Assembly: GCA_034440615.1 (NCBI GenBank)
Contig: JAOTOM010004831.1
Span: forward strand, 248,001 to 312,000
From: Ashinkailepas kermadecensis
Taxonomy: Eukaryota > Arthropoda > Thecostraca > Neolepadidae
Direction: 5' to 3'
DNA length: 64,000 nucleotides
Shown: positions 10,485 through 24,110 of the stretch, one piece after another
Layout: each line of letters starts with the position of its first letter
Position numbering within the stretch: the first letter of the stretch is position 1
Position numbers and translations under genes: made by a program
Notes under the pieces: generated by a model
The model's input: only the letters and a program-made list of their open reading frames with translations
What the model was told of the DNA's origin: nothing
The model's database searches: none

Positions 10485-11165
10485 TGTGACCATAATTTGG
10501 AGACATTTCTGACATTTTGTTTAACCCTTCACCTCACGAGTTAGAACACTTGTGCAACACAACATTCAGGATGAGATGACTAGCATTATCATTCCATCAC
10601 GTGCCTGGAATGTCAAAAGCCTTGTATTTCAGTAATATACCGTTATAAATACATATTTATACAGGCCACGATCAACTAGAGCAAAAACAGCCATGCATGC
10701 CTAATTTGGAACGGATAAGTAGAGTTTCAGGAGCAAAATATTTTTTTTTTGCTTCGAAAGATAAGATATCGAACTTTATTTCCGCTCTTTTTCAAGTCGC
10801 ATTGTGACTGTCCCGAAAGGTAAAATAGGTCACGTGGCCTCAGGTCACGATGTCACGATTTCAAATATCCCGTAAACTAACATTTCGAAATAGCCAAAAG
10901 ATGCAGTGGGTCTTGTGAGTTCACCAATACATACTTTTGTACAATTCAGATTGTTCTTAATTGAGCTAAAGACCTCAAAATGCACCCTTTTTAGATGATA
11001 TCTCAAAAATGCCCAAGGCTATAATTATTTGACCGTTGAACTGAGCTTTCTAAAAATGGCACAGCGGGATTCGGCGTATCAGATAACCCCACACAAATAT
11101 TTCCACAAAATATAAAATATTGGGTGCTATTTTGGCCCATTCACTTGTCGGTTTGTCGTGTAATG
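10485..11165 (-). repeat. dispersed repeat D1, copy 1
   Basis: Reverse-complement match to 33525-34123 over about 600 bp. Shared blocks include TTCAGTAATATACCGTT, CATGCATGCCTAATTT, GATAAGATATCGAACTT and CACTTGTCG-TTTGTCGTG. No coding potential. A and T runs and TCACGTG/AGGTCAC words are included. It may be a non-autonomous element; its ends were not resolved. Confidence 0.75.
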
Positions 11166-11391
11166 GGCCAGGGAGAAGGGGGCTGACGGGGATACGAACG
11201 AGGGCCCCTGAAGTATAAATCACAGTCCTTCGTCAGGGGAAGGAGGCGGACGCTAGGGCGATTACGCTTGGCCACGTACGCAGACTAGCAATGATTTCAT
11301 GAGTTTATTTTAAATTAGATGGGAGGTGTTATAATCCAATGGAGCCCAGTATCTCATGTGTACCAATATCAGGCCTGTTCATTGTTGCATG

Positions 11392-11760
11392 TTAACACGA
11401 GCACAGGAGATAGGGGGGGCTTATCCGTCCACCCCCTCCAGTTATTCGACTACATCTTATAAACTGATGGTGATATTGAAACCTCGTGATTTTGTTAGGA
11501 ATTGATAAGTGCATCCAATGCAAAAATGGAAATATGTTGGTAAATATAGGAACTGCGGTGGTGCAAAGTCGACCGACCGGCCGAGGTCAAAGTCGACCGA
11601 CCGACCGTCCAGCATTGAACGTCACGTATTTTTCGTCGGTGCGGCTGCGCGGTGTGGCGACCGATCTCACCCTCATTTGACTCTGAAGGCATTGGCCTAG
11701 GGTCATGACATTTATACTGAAACGAGTTCGCTACCACGAGTCAGCCCCGACGGCTCGGTT
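11392..11760 (+). mobile_element. partial TTAA-bounded hairpin-end element
   Basis: Begins TTAA then CACGAGCACAGG, followed by a G7 run and a C-rich block (CCACCCCCTCCAG). This parallels the left end of the element at 24997 (TTAACACGCGCACTGG, G-run, CCCACCCCTCC). Further right, CCTCATTTGA, a GAAG-CATTGGCCTAGGGTCATGA block and ACTGAAACGAG parallel that element's right part. The opposite terminus was not found, so it is deleted or rearranged. A CGACCGACCGGCCG-rich patch lies inside. Confidence 0.5.
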
Positions 11761-12335
11761 AGGTTATAAGACCGCTGGGTGCTGTTGTCGATAACGACTT
11801 GAATGTCCTTTCCAGTCCTAAGCGGTCACTATATTTGAATGAAATGAATTAGACAAATGTGACCCAGAATAACCTAGTTGAGGTCACACAGCAACAAAAT
11901 TACCTCTGGTACACCAACTGCATCTGCACTGTTCTGTCAACATGCATTGATCCGATTGCATCTCATAGCTACAAGCAGCCGTTTGAGACGTTAAAAACAG
12001 CACCCACGCAAGCATTTATGATATCATTATGACATGACCTAAAATGATCTTGTGGTCAAGTTTTGTATGCACAAGATACCCTAGGTGTTCATTTGAAGGT
12101 ATTGCACATCGCAAGTTGACATCTCAATTAATTTGGCCGTTGTCGCAACAAAACCAAAGGAGGCCTAGCAATCCTCAGTGACTCGGGGGTTCAGAAATAA
12201 CACCCAAGTTTCCATTAGCTTCACTTTGTACATAAGGTTAGAGTATCTCGGATACTACGCAACGACCCTAGCCCGGGTGGATAGGCGACTCAGGGCCAGG
12301 CGGTTACCCTGAGCTGTCGTACCAACTTCACCGAA
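11761..12335. other. unannotated
   Basis: No recognisable gene or array. Confidence 0.4.
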
Positions 12336-12578
12336 TGTGTTCGTGTTAGTGTTAATGTCAATGTCAGTTTCAGTGTCAGTGTCAGCGTCAGTATTTGTGT
12401 CTGTGTCAGTGTCAGTGTCAGTGGCAGTGGCAGTGTCAGTGTCAGTGTCAGTGTCAGTATTTGTGTCAGTGTCAGTGTCAGTGTCAGCGTCAGTATTTGT
12501 GTCAGTGTCAGTGTCGATGTCAGTGTCAGTGTCAGTGTCAGCGTCAGTATTTGTGTCAGTGTCAGTGTCAGTGTCAGG
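12336..12578. repeat. (GTCAGT)n hexanucleotide array
   Basis: Runs of GTCAGT interrupted by recurrent CAGCGTCAGTATTTGTGTC blocks about every 54-60 bp, giving a higher-order pattern. Open frames (Ser-Val or Asp-Thr repeats) are artefacts. Confidence 0.95.
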
Positions 12579-12635
12579 CGGTGCAACCACTGCTCTCATG
12601 CATTGCTGGGACAGGCAGCGAAGCGGTCAAGAAGA

Positions 12636-12822
12636 CGGCGCCGACGGGCGTGCTGTGAGGCCACACACTCCCGTGATTGACGACAGAACTGTGTTTTGGT
12701 GTACGCGTGACGTGACATATCGGTCCCGATATCCCGACGGGCGTGCTGTGAGGCCACACATCCGTGGTTCACGACAGCACTGTGTTTTTTACGCGTGACG
12801 TGACATATCGCGGGAAATCTGC
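12636..12822. repeat. ~98-bp duplication
   Basis: Two copies sharing GACGGGCGTGCTGTGAGGCC, ACGACAG-ACTGTGTTTT and ACGCGTGACGTGACATATCG. The second copy has small deletions. Confidence 0.85.
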
Positions 12823-12829
12823 GATGGGG

Positions 12830-13495
12830 GTCATGCATTCGATTAGCCAGGCTTTGGGATCAATCTCGAATCAGCCATTCGATATCCACTTTGGAATCAG
12901 CCTTTGCAAGATGAATGGTCGGAACACCAGCGCGCTTCGGTTGTTTCGGCACAAAAAGGCAGTGCGTACTGGCGTACGAGTTACGGTAAGTGCTGTGATC
13001 GAGTGGATAATGTGTCCACTATCCAATGCTCATGTCTGCAACCAAGCGTTAATCGGCTAAGGTTACAGCATATTGTGTTGTATGAATTGTTTGCAATTGA
13101 AGAATATCACAGGATGCTACTTTTTAATTATGGTTCCACTAGTACGTATACATGTCCCGATGCCCCGCTTTGAAATTTGCTAGGAAAACACTTGAACGAT
13201 TTGATGTGAAACTTGATGGTGCACTTTTTAAAACTTAACCAACCCCAGTTACTTCAGGTCACATTTATATTGGATCTTTGTTGAAATCACTCTTAAAATA
13301 ATCGGTGATTGGAAAATGCGTGAGTCATACAGATGCATAGATGAAGCTACGATGTAATCAGAATATCCTTCATGTGCAGGATTTCCTTACCACACATTGT
13401 ACGGATTTTGGAGATCGGTGACCTTCTCTGGATCGAATAAGGTTGCTATTCGAAATTGTTTTTGTGCTTTCTTCAATATATTAGCATACCAACAG
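12830..13495. other. unannotated
   Basis: No repeat array or domain-bearing frame seen. Confidence 0.4.
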
Positions 13496-13640
13496 CATTG
13501 GCGTAGCCAGGGTTTTGTTCTGGGGGAGGGTGCGCGAACATCTGAAGAGCCCTATCTACTTAGTTCTTCCACTTTTCAAAACTCCTTGTTTTTCGCGCAC
13601 TTCATTTTTAAACGGCCCCTGGTTTGATATTTATCTGGGA

Positions 13641-14272
<632 letters not shown>

Positions 14273-14274
14273 AA

Positions 14275-14883
14275 TATGGTTAATTGCGCGGGAAGATATG
14301 GCACTTCCGCGCTGTCGTGGCTAATGCGAAACCTTTAATCGAGGTCCAACAGTCTAGTAAAGACCAGGCCAAAAACAAACCGTTTGGCTGCGACAACAAC
14401 CGACAAAAAGCCTATTACGGAAAATAGAGGGACATTAACATATATCTAATTGAGACATGTATATCATTAGCTTGGGAAAAATACCATTGCTCATGTACAT
14501 GGACACAATGTCTTCTTTATTTTATCCGATAGGTCCACACATAGTTTACTATGGATGGTGTTCATGACTTAGGTTAGGTCCACATTGTTGCGCATTTTCA
14601 ACACCCTCATACTTCCTCAAAATGAGGCGTGCATATCAGTGGGGAAAAAGTAATGAAAGATTTGGTGATAGAGGAAGGACTAGCAACAGGCCTGACCAAC
14701 TATGCCCACACACAGCATCCTGTACCTTCTTTTTTCTTTCTGTTTGCTAAACCGGCGTCATCCCAGTCCAAGGCGAAGCAACTGGTACAGCAGCAGCGGT
14801 CGTCACCACAGCTATCGCTGGGCTGTCTATTCCGCCATCGCTGGAGCAGCTGTGGTCAGGCCATTGGGACGGCTGTGGCAGCT
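14275..14883. other. unannotated
   Basis: Nothing recognised upstream of the 53-bp array. Confidence 0.4.
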
Positions 14884-15050
14884 GGGAGGTCGTCACCGCA
14901 TGACTGCCGTGACCGTTGGGGCGGCTGTGGCCGCTTGGGAGGTCGTCACCGCATGACTGCCGTGACCGTTGGGGCGGCTGTGGCCGCTTGGGAGGTCGTC
15001 ACCGCATGACTGCCGTGACCGTTGGGGCGGCTGTGGCCACAGGGTCGGCC
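14884..15050. repeat. 53-bp minisatellite, 3 copies
   Basis: Units start at 14884, 14937 and 14990, with core GGGAGGTCGTCACCGCATGA and GTTGGGGCGGCTGTGGCC. Copies are nearly identical. Confidence 0.92.
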
Positions 15051-15238
15051 GCCGCCGCTGAGGTGATGGTGGGTGGCCTTCTCAGTCCTTGGCAGCATTT
15101 ATGTATAAGCATACTATGAGCTATATACATTTATGTATATTATAAACTGCGATGGCGTTGTCTCCCTCTTTAAGTTGGATAAGACAACAGCTGTATGCAG
15201 CAATACCAATGGACGTACATGGTGCTACGGCATAGATC

Positions 15239-15420
15239 ACTAACCTACATCATCAAGACATCACTCCTTCACTCATCCCATGCTATGGTACGACAATAAC
15301 TAACCTACATCATCAAGACATCACTCGTTCACTCATCCCATGCTATGGTACGACAATAACTAACCTACATCATCAAGACATCACTCCTTCACTCATCCCA
15401 TGCTATAGTACGACAATAAC
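15239..15420. repeat. 60-bp tandem triplication
   Basis: Three consecutive 60-bp units starting at 15241, 15301 and 15361. They differ at only two positions by eye (one C/G, one G/A). The near identity suggests a recent expansion. Confidence 0.97.
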
Positions 15421-15604
15421 TCGTAAATGACGATGGTAAGACGTAGCTCAGGCATGTAAAAGTATGCTTAACACGCGGTTCGGAGAGCCTCTCACATGAC
15501 GCGCACCGGTGGGGAGGGCTGATGCGCACCGTGACACCGCTGAACCGAGAAATACACAACTTAGACGATATATTACGGTTGCAGTAAACTCCCTTCAGTA
15601 CAAA

Positions 15605-15830
15605 CTTCATAGCCCTATATATGGGCTATGAAGGCCAATGAAGGCCAATGCCTTCAGAGGAAAATGGGGTCGAGATCTGCCGCCACACCGGGCCGCCGCC
15701 ACCACGCCGACGAAACCTTTGTGACCTGGAATGCTGGGCGGCCGGTCCGCCGGCTTTGCGCCCCTGCAATTCCTATATTTACCAACGGTGTTCGATTCTT
15801 TTTTACATAGGATGTGTTTATCAATTTTCT
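15605..15830 (-). repeat. dispersed repeat related to 11500-11760
   Basis: Inverted relative of the segment at 11510-11700. Shared words on the minus strand are TTGGTAAATATAGGAA, GGTGGTGCAAAG-like sequence and CTGAAGGCATTGGCC. It may be a fragment of the TTAA-bounded element family. Overlapping open frames are not considered coding. Confidence 0.55.
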
Positions 15831-15845
15831 TCCAAAGTGACAAGA

Positions 15846-16220
15846 TTACATTACAATATCCCCGCCAGTTTGTGAGATATCGTCGAATAACAGGAGAGAT
15901 GGGTGGTTCCGCCCCCTTCCCTTCGGTGCGCGTGTTAATGGAATCGAGGTACTGAGGTCAGTGAATTTACAGAGACCATTATCTCTATTATTCCAACACA
16001 TACAATTATTATTTGGCATGAACAACACTTCGCTCAGATCTGCGATGCTCTTATTGATTCCCAAAACAGGGTTCACCTCTGTGAAGCTGCTTTCTACAAA
16101 ACACTGGGTTAAGAATGTCTCGTATATGCCATGGTGTATGCTTTCTGTTATATTTGCTTCGAGAAGCGGTTCAAGCCACTCCATCCTGAACTCCCTGGAG
16201 TCCCCACCCATGATCTCCAT
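15846..16220 (-). other. unrecognised open frame, 124 codons
   Basis: An ATG-initiated frame with mixed composition and no repeat inside. It contains DLSEVLFMPNNN and CMCWNNRDNG. I recognise no domain. It could be an exon, an old transposon remnant or chance. No splice sites or neighbouring exons could be linked to it. Confidence 0.15.
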
Positions 16221-16264
16221 TCCTCTTCCATCCCCCCGGAGTCTCTACTCATGGCCAAAACAAC

Positions 16265-16400
16265 ACGCGCTTCGAGTCTGTCCACGGCTAGGGGCGACTG
16301 ACTTTAAGTCAGTCTAGGGCTGGTGGCGACTGACTTCGAGTCTGTCCATGGTTGGTGGCGACTGACTTCTAGTCTGTCCAGAGCTGGTGGCGATTGACGA
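16265..16400. repeat. ~40-bp minisatellite
   Basis: Three to four copies of a unit with GGTGGCGACTGACTT and AGTCTGTCCA; one variant has GGGGCGACTG. Confidence 0.85.
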
Positions 16401-18185
16401 TACACTGTGCTGCAGAGCGTCTTCTGGCGTGCTGGCTGTGAGAGGGGGTACGTCCTCAGTCTGGCCATGGCCTCAGTCTGGTATGCAACCGTTCGTCATG
16501 ATGTCCGGAATGGCGTTATTATGTGTTAGTGATTGGACAATTCCTCAGTTTTAAGACTGGCTATGTTGGGAGTATTACAGGCGCATGTCGGTGACCGATG
16601 CGTTCGAGAGCAAAATTAAAAGCCGTCAGCCGAAATCAAAATAAAATAAGGTTAGCTTGTCAACCAAAATCAATATAAAGAAAGCACAATTACAAGCTCA
16701 AAAGCTTCACTAAATATGTTGTTCAATAGAATACGCAGAACTAATAATTCAACGTACAAGCACTAAATTACTCATAAATTACAAGTGAGACTATTCACGT
16801 GGTGGTGCTGTGAGTTCATGTTCCGTCTTGGACGGGGAACGCGTGCAAGAGACACAGTACAAATGAAAGAAGCAAGGAAACGAGACCAGCGGAGCAGTAA
16901 ACGCTTCCCAGAGACTTACAGTCGGGAGTTGGACCGACGTTGACTATAACGGGCGCCATGTGTCTACGATACTTCAGCCGTCTCTAGCAGACATATTGTA
17001 GCACATAGTGACATATGGTTCGCATAAAGTTCATCTTCTCATGGCGTAATAACATCAAATAAACCAGTACGACCGTGGTAGTTCATGGAGAAGTCCCAGA
17101 TATGGCGGAGTATCTTTCACTGCAGCTCTTCGCACGGCTATTGGCCACGGCTTTGGCTTCAAGACTGCAGTCCTTTGGCGAAATTGCGAATACGTAGCAT
17201 CGTTTGTTGCCAATTCGAATGTCGTTCTGGGTCCGTGTTCGATTGCCACTCACGTCTGATGGGTATTTTGTATCGGGAACTGTGCCACCTCACACACAAC
17301 GCCGTGTCGTATGAACGTCAGCTGATGCCTCTGACATGGCCGAGGCGCCGAGCACAGGTGAGCCAGCAACCCCTGACCGCCCCCAGTCGAAGGTTCTGAC
17401 TGGCCTCTGGGGACTGCCGAGGCCTCGGCGGCGGTGAGCAGTTGGACGCAATGTCGGATCTCCTGGCCCGTGACTTCATCGCCGGCGACAGCAGAGCACC
17501 CTCCGTTACACGACTGGATCCGTCGCATGTGGCAGGCAACTGAGTTGTGCTGGTGACCGTAGCCGGTCAATGTCATCCGTATCGACGACCTTAGCCGGCG
17601 TCGCTCTACCTAACCTCTTTCACAGCGACGCTGCCTCGACACGGTCTGCAGGGCGTCGGAAACGCACATTCCGCCGATGGGGCACTATGGCGGATCCTAA
17701 AGCTGATTCCAGCAAAATCGGCCGAAAAAAACATCAGGTTCATCAGTCGGGTTGCTCAGATTAATTATCTAATTACTTTCGCAAGCGTAACATCGGATTT
17801 TCAGCTTCAAACACGGCGTCACTTTGATAAGGAAGCCGCCAATTCCCCGATTGAAATACTTTTTTTTCTTTCAAACTACCGACAGGCAGACATTTACCCG
17901 CCATATTTCCTTCGGCTTTTTCACAGGGTGTCAGCTGCGTGCGCTGTTATCTTCGTGTCAGCGTACTCATCAGGTATTCTACTGAAGATATGAGCATCAT
18001 TGATGCTCCATTCTAGTCCAAGACATTTGTTTCGTTATTGCTTTTATTCATCACATTCCTGAGCTACGCTGTAATGCTAGCCAACTGCCAAGACCGGTGT
18101 TTGCGTTACGGCATGCAAATCAAATGTGCTATATAATGAAGAGGAAAGGCGGGGAAGAAAGCTACCGAGTGAAAGTGAAAGAGAG
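16401..18185. other. unannotated
   Basis: Short open frames on both strands, the longest 108 codons at 17250-17576 on the minus strand, show no domain. No tandem repeats or transposon motifs seen. Confidence 0.4.
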
Positions 18186-18189
18186 ATAA

Positions 18190-18403
<214 letters not shown>

Positions 18404-18447
18404 GGGATGCTAAGTGAGGCTTGAGAGTTTAAGGACATACATACATG

Positions 18448-18448
<1 letters not shown>

Positions 18449-18488
<40 letters not shown>

Positions 18489-18500
18489 CTATATATATAC
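18449..18500. repeat. (CA)n then (TA)n microsatellite
   Basis: (CA)n from about 18448 to 18478 followed by a short TATATATCTATATATA. Confidence 0.95.
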
Positions 18501-19620
18501 CTTGCTGTGGTTGGATCCGAGTACTTCATGCCGGTTTCTTCCTCCTGTATTTCCTGCCCTCCAGCCTTGCCCGGAGGAGTCGGGCCGACTAATCATCTGG
18601 GGATCTGCCAGCGCCAGGACGACAGTCTCACATCAAGGTGCTGGAGAGGCTGCTGCCAGAGCGAATTCGCTCGGTGCTGGTCACCGGGTTGACCGGGGGT
18701 TGCAGCCAGTGTGTCTCATTCCATTCCACTTGGGAACGAGACATTTCTGGATGGGTTCGAGGAGCGTGATCCCTCATTGGGCATGACGCGTGATGCCTTC
18801 TTCCTTTAGGCGGTGCTTGGCAGTCATCTCGACTGTTTCAGGTGACTTGGACTGTTTGCGGTGACACCAGTTGGTAATTGGTGGAGGTGGGACGGTGGAG
18901 GCCGGATGGCGACGTTGCCGACCGCCTCGGCGAGGAGCTGCTCCACTCTATGCTGTTCATTGATGCAAGACGAATTAGGAGCCCGGCTCGATGGCTGAAG
19001 CCCGCTCGGCCGGCCTGGCTAGTCTAGGCTAGTCCAGCCCCGCTCGGCCGGCCTGCTCGGGTGCTGCCCGTCCGACTTGTCTCCTGTCCGGGGGGGGAGG
19101 GAGGGTGTCGCCGTGCGGGCACACTTCCGGCGCGAGTTCGGCTCGCCGGCCGTGCTTCGGCTGGGAGCCTAAATGGGAGCCTCCAGCGTGCGGGACCAGA
19201 AGGACCTGATGGACCTGGTGTCGAAGACTCGCCTGGTGACCGAGACGGAGTGGCGCAGTGATGGTGTTCACCGGGCGGGGCTGGGTGCATTGCATGATCC
19301 TCGAGACCGAGCCGCATATCCTGCTTGTCAAGAGAGCACTAGCCGAGTCCGACAGCTCGGATATGGGCTGCGCCGAGTGGTGCGGCTGTGGGTGAGGCTG
19401 CCGGCGCGGCTGGGACGGCAGTGGCGTTGGGCGGACGTGTGGAAGTCGGACACGGCACGGCCGCCACCAATTGTCACCGGCACTGGCGTCCGTCCGTTGT
19501 ATTGCCGCTCACGGCAGCCCTCCGTGTTCTGTGCTTCCGTTCACTCATCGCTACCGTGCTTCGTTAGTCGCCATGTGGGGTGCTAACTGTGCTACTGACA
19601 GGCGGAACGGCTGGGTCGCC
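18501..19620. other. unannotated GC-rich DNA
   Basis: GC-rich with a G-run at 19090-19097. Overlapping open frames of up to about 137 codons on either strand have no recognisable domain. Confidence 0.4.
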
Positions 19621-19626
19621 ACTCGT

Positions 19627-19822
<196 letters not shown>

Positions 19823-19959
19823 GTTTTACGTGTGCATGTATATATGTGATTTGTGTTCGTGTGTATCAAAATGGACAGATAATATGAGGCATGAATCTAC
19901 CAGGGAGATACCCCGTCTACCAGGGAGATACCCCGTTGAGACATTACATCACGGACACA

Positions 19960-20180
19960 CACGGCTCGCCGGAGATCGGAACAGATCGGTAGAGATCGGC
20001 CAGGCAGAGGGACGGTCCGAGCGGGGAGATCGCCAGCTCCCCAGAGATGAGCGCAGATCGGCGGAGAACGGCCAGGCAGAGGGACGGTCCGAGCGGGGAG
20101 ATCGCCAGCTCCCCAGAGATGAGCACAGATCGGCGGAGATCGGCCAGGTAGGTGGACAGTCCGAGCGGGCAGAAATAGAT
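19960..20180. repeat. 72-bp minisatellite, ~2.7 copies
   Basis: GGCCAGGCAGAGGGACGG recurs at 19998 and 20070, and a variant at 20142 (72-bp steps). The period is divisible by three, which keeps frames open on both strands. Confidence 0.9.
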
Positions 20181-20641
20181 AAGGACTCGGCGACTCTCTC
20201 TGGTGAAGTCTGCTGGCTCGTGTAGCACTTAGCTCGTGTTAACTTGCATCAACTATGGTAGCTGAATTAAAGAAGGAACTAACTGACTTCCATAATGCAT
20301 CGAAGAGGATAATACCGAACAGAATAGAAGCCGTGAAGGAACTCGAGCAGACAGACATTATTGGGTTGTGGCTTGGGGCTGTGTTGGGGCTGTGTTTTCC
20401 TTCCCACGCATACACATGGTTACATGAACTGATGAATAAATCATTTCAACCTGATGGGAATTTCCCCATGCTCAATCTCAGGTTGATCGTAAGTTTGAGT
20501 GGTGAACTAACCATTATAACGAGCACTCCCCACAGCACCTAAGTGCGGGTTTTTGACACGACATCTAGCGTGGGATCAACTGTTAATCAGGCTGTCGTCA
20601 CAGGCGCGCGTGACGGACGATCGACCACGTGACTGCCGGCA

Positions 20642-20695
20642 TGGAATGGCATGGCATGGCATGGCATGGCATGGCATGGCATGGCATGGCATGGT
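20642..20695. repeat. (ATGGC)n pentanucleotide
   Basis: About ten consecutive ATGGC units. Confidence 0.97.
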
Positions 20696-20719
20696 TGGCG
20701 TACCCTCGGAGCGCCACTG

Positions 20720-21169
20720 ATCGATCACCAGCCCAGCGCGCAGGCCAGCGTGAATACTGCCAAACATGCGCAAGTTCTGCTGCCATTTCTCTGACCAGAA
20801 CGACGCTATGGATTTCTGGTCTTCCCGCGTCTCTATTGTCGACTGTACGAAAAACGATGGATGTAACTGGCAGCCTTGGGTAGCGACAATTTGCTCCTGA
20901 CACGTAGATGTGTCCAAGCAGATGGGTGGAGAGTGCATCACATGGCCAGCTGTAATCCGTGTGACGAAGTTTTGGATTGGTGCTTCGGTGGAGCTTCCAC
21001 AATTATCCAGCTTTGGCTGGTTTCTGCCGCTTGCCATTTGTTTCATGTATGTAACGGTATCGTAGCACCCATTGCTCATGGAATAAATGCATTCCCTTTG
21101 CTCACTAGAGACTATGCCCCGTTTTTTTCCCGCCATCGCAGACACCTCGATGAGCAGAATACGGTCCAT
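20720..21169 (-). other. unrecognised open frame (part of 197 codons)
   Basis: The minus-strand frame 21169-20576 has ordinary composition until it runs into the ATGGC array and adjacent sequence. I see no domain. Its only support is length, so a coding role is doubtful. Confidence 0.15.
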
Positions 21170-22900
21170 GAGGTTTCCGGCGATAGTATAGGGACCACGG
21201 GATCAACTGTGTGGAAGCGTGATAAAGCTCCTTCCCATCATTCCTCGTACGCAAAACTTGACGATTGCATGCCTCTTTCGGGTTGGATTGCCGATTGTTG
21301 CAACATGTATGAAAGTGTGCCGAATATTTGTGTGGTCACATTGGTGAAGTCGTCTTTTTCTTTCTTTGGCCATGACTTGATGCCACGAGCCTAGTGGGAC
21401 ACATTTTACATTAACCGGCTTATGTACATGTGGAATAATGATAAAAGTTATGCTAAGAATACAGAAAAAAAGAAGAAAAAAGACCCTGGTGCTCAATGAT
21501 ACTGGCTTGAGGCCTATCGTACGTCAGACTGACTGATGTACGTGCGGCGGGAGGGAAGAAAAGAGATAATTGATGGTATGCCTGTTGGGCGCTAGAGCCC
21601 AAAGGACACCAAAAGCGACACCAAAGGTACTGCCCACGGCCTAGTGAAAGTCTCACGTGATGCAGCACAGTCACTGAGCGGCCGAAATCCCAGGCTCTCC
21701 CCAGTCAACAGGTGACAAACATTTGTGGAAGCTTCACTATTTTTTTGGCAATGCACACCATACACAGACTGTGGCCTGAACAAATTAGAGATGCAACACA
21801 CTGAGTCCACGTGTGAGTACTCGTAAATCCCCTGCAGGCTGGAAAAACAAACTACAAACTGTTAGCCAAAATACACGTGGATAAAACTCAGGAGGCCCAG
21901 GTGTGTTGAGCAAGTTCAATTGACATTAGGTAGACCAAAAGAGTTCCGAAAGTTATGACTAACCATAGTTAATTAGTGACAATAAATTTAGTTGACAGCT
22001 TTTGATGACAGCGAAACGTTGCAGTGGAAGACGCTGATCTACAAATAAAGGACTTACACTTCATGAACTACTTACATTTCATAAATACACTTCAAAACTC
22101 CTATATAGCATACTTGATCAAGTACAATGATGTGTTCTATTGCTGGTGGATAATTACAGTGTTTGCTCACGGTGCCGAATCGTTGATGGTGACATGGCTG
22201 TGGGTGAGAATTGAGTGGCTGAAACAGAGGCACGCCAAAACGTTGTACTCATTTTTTTGGCAGCTGGATAACATCGCGTCCTCTTATTCCATGAATTGAC
22301 ATGTCTTTTACTTGTATTTGAATATCTACACCTTTCAAGGTCATCGTAAGTCAATAACTACGGTGGCATGGACTCGGCCAAGTCCATCCTCTTTTGTCTT
22401 CCTTTATCGCAGTGGCATGTGTGCTAGCGTCGCGACAGCCGGTAGGCAATCTACATCGCTGGTTACAGAAATTTCGTGATGCAAGATCGGATCACGAACG
22501 TATCAAGCCGTGCTGCCCTGGCTTTGTTCCGAAGACATGTCGGGAAGGTAGGGACAATAGCCTGGAGTGGTGAAGCTATAAATGTCTGAACTTATTCGGT
22601 GTTTCTTCGATGGTGGCAATAAACGGTCAGCGTTTGATAATGTGTGATACATTCTTTCCAGTAAGATAGTAGTTCAGCTATATCGCATCCAGTAAAGTGA
22701 ATTTTAATGGAGGAGAAATGCATTGGCAAATGCAGTCATTATCTTCTTTTCAGCTCGCACACGAACCGTCGCGTTCTTGTGACAATCACCGACTGGCTGT
22801 GGACTGGCCGCCATGGCTAGGTTGTGGGTCAGCCCAGGCAGATGGTACTACCGGCTCCAGCAAGTGGAGGCTGGCGGCAGAATGTTGGCCGGAAGTGGAG
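21170..22900. other. unannotated
   Basis: No transposon motifs or arrays. A TCAAGGTCA word occurs at 22335-22343. Confidence 0.4.
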
Positions 22901-22904
22901 GGGA

Positions 22905-23418
22905 GGTCGACAACAGAACGCCGGTCAGTGGCGAGGTGGCGAGTCGGTGGGAGGACGCCGGCAGGTGGCGAAGCAGAAGCTAACAACAGAACGCCGGTCA
23001 GTGGCGAGGCGGTGGGTCGGTGGGAGGACGCCGGCAGGTGGCGAAGCAGAAGCTAACAACAGAACGCCGGTCAGTGGCGAGGTGGCGGGTCGGTGGGAGG
23101 ACGCCGGCAGGTGGCGAAGCAGAAGCTAACAACAGAACGCCGGTCAGTGGCGAGGTGGTGGGTCGGTGGGAGGACGCCGGCAGGTGGCGAAGCAGAAGCT
23201 AACAACAGAACGCCGGTCAGTGGCGAGATGGTGGGTCGGTGGGAGGACGCCAGCAGGTGGCGAAGCAGAAGCTAACAACAGAACGCCGGTCAGTGGCGAG
23301 GTGGTGGGTCGGTGGGAGGACGCCGGCAGGTGGCGAAGCAGAAGCTAACAACAGAACGCCGGTCAGTGGCGAGGTGGTGGGTCGGTGGGAGGACGCCAGC
23401 AGGTGGCGAAGCAGAAGT
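22905..23418. repeat. 73-bp minisatellite, 7 copies
   Basis: TAACAACAGAACGCCGG recurs every 73 bp from 22981 (23054, 23127 and onward); a first copy begins near 22905. Variants are GGCGGGTCGG/GGTGGGTCGG and CCGGCAGG/CCAGCAGG. Unit-by-unit variants could order the duplications. Confidence 0.95.
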
Positions 23419-23935
23419 CGGCGGGAGAATGCTGGTCATTGGCGAAGTTGCAGGGGGGGAGGGGTGGTGGCAGGACATCGGCTGGTGGAGGAGCGAAAGT
23501 TGGCTTGGTGGTTGATGGTGGAGTGGAGGATGGCAGCAGAACGCCGAGGTCCGGTTGCACGCTGGTGACCGCTTCAGGCCGGTCATCTGTCTGGGTAGCT
23601 GTCCCTTGACCCGCGTTTTTTTTGTTGTTGTTGTTTATGCCGCCGACCAGTAAGCATGAAGCGGCTGACACATGGGACACCGAACAGTGAGTCTCAGAGT
23701 GGGAGCGAATGCTCCGTCTATCCCCCCCCCCACACCCAGGTTTCTTCCGGTGTGGACCATTGGAACACGTGAATGGATTGACGTTCCCAAGACGTCGTTT
23801 TAACTCCTGGCACTCGTGCTCCCAGCACGTGCCCAGACGGGATGGTGGCCGCTGCAGCCGGCACAATCGTACCCTTCCGCGTCGCGCTCGAATGTCTCGT
23901 GCCTGCCGACGCATACCTCACCGATGGTGGTGCGC
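23419..23935. other. unannotated, GC-rich
   Basis: Continues with degenerate GGAGGATGGC-type words after the array; C-run near 23721. No gene recognised. Confidence 0.35.
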
Positions 23936-23939
23936 GAGC

Positions 23940-24110
23940 GACAGACCATCTACCGTGGCCACTGGCCATATCTTCGACAATTGGCACATCTGATAGGGGT
24001 TGGGATATGTGGCCGCATGCCGCAACGACACGTCCATCTACCGTGGCCACTGGCCATATCTCCGACACTTGGCACATCTGATGGGGGTCGGAATATGTGG
24101 CTGCACCTCT
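23940..24110. repeat. ~99-bp duplication
   Basis: Two copies with CCGTGGCCACTGGCCATATC, TTGGCACATCTGAT and GGATATGTGGC/GAATATGTGGC. Each contains the inverted GTGGCCACTGGCCA motif. Confidence 0.85.

Noticed and set aside
12255..12599. Asp-Thr repeat protein (antifreeze-like or mucin-like)
   Set aside because: It is the translation of (GTCAGT)n on the minus strand. The other strand gives equally long Ser-Val frames.
13499..13540. GGCGTAGCCAGG motif as a transposon terminus
   Set aside because: This word is common at ends of some metazoan DNA transposons, but no inverted partner was found downstream of the (TA)n block.
20576..20700. Met-Pro-Cys-His-Ala repeat peptide
   Set aside because: Translation of the (ATGGC)n microsatellite.
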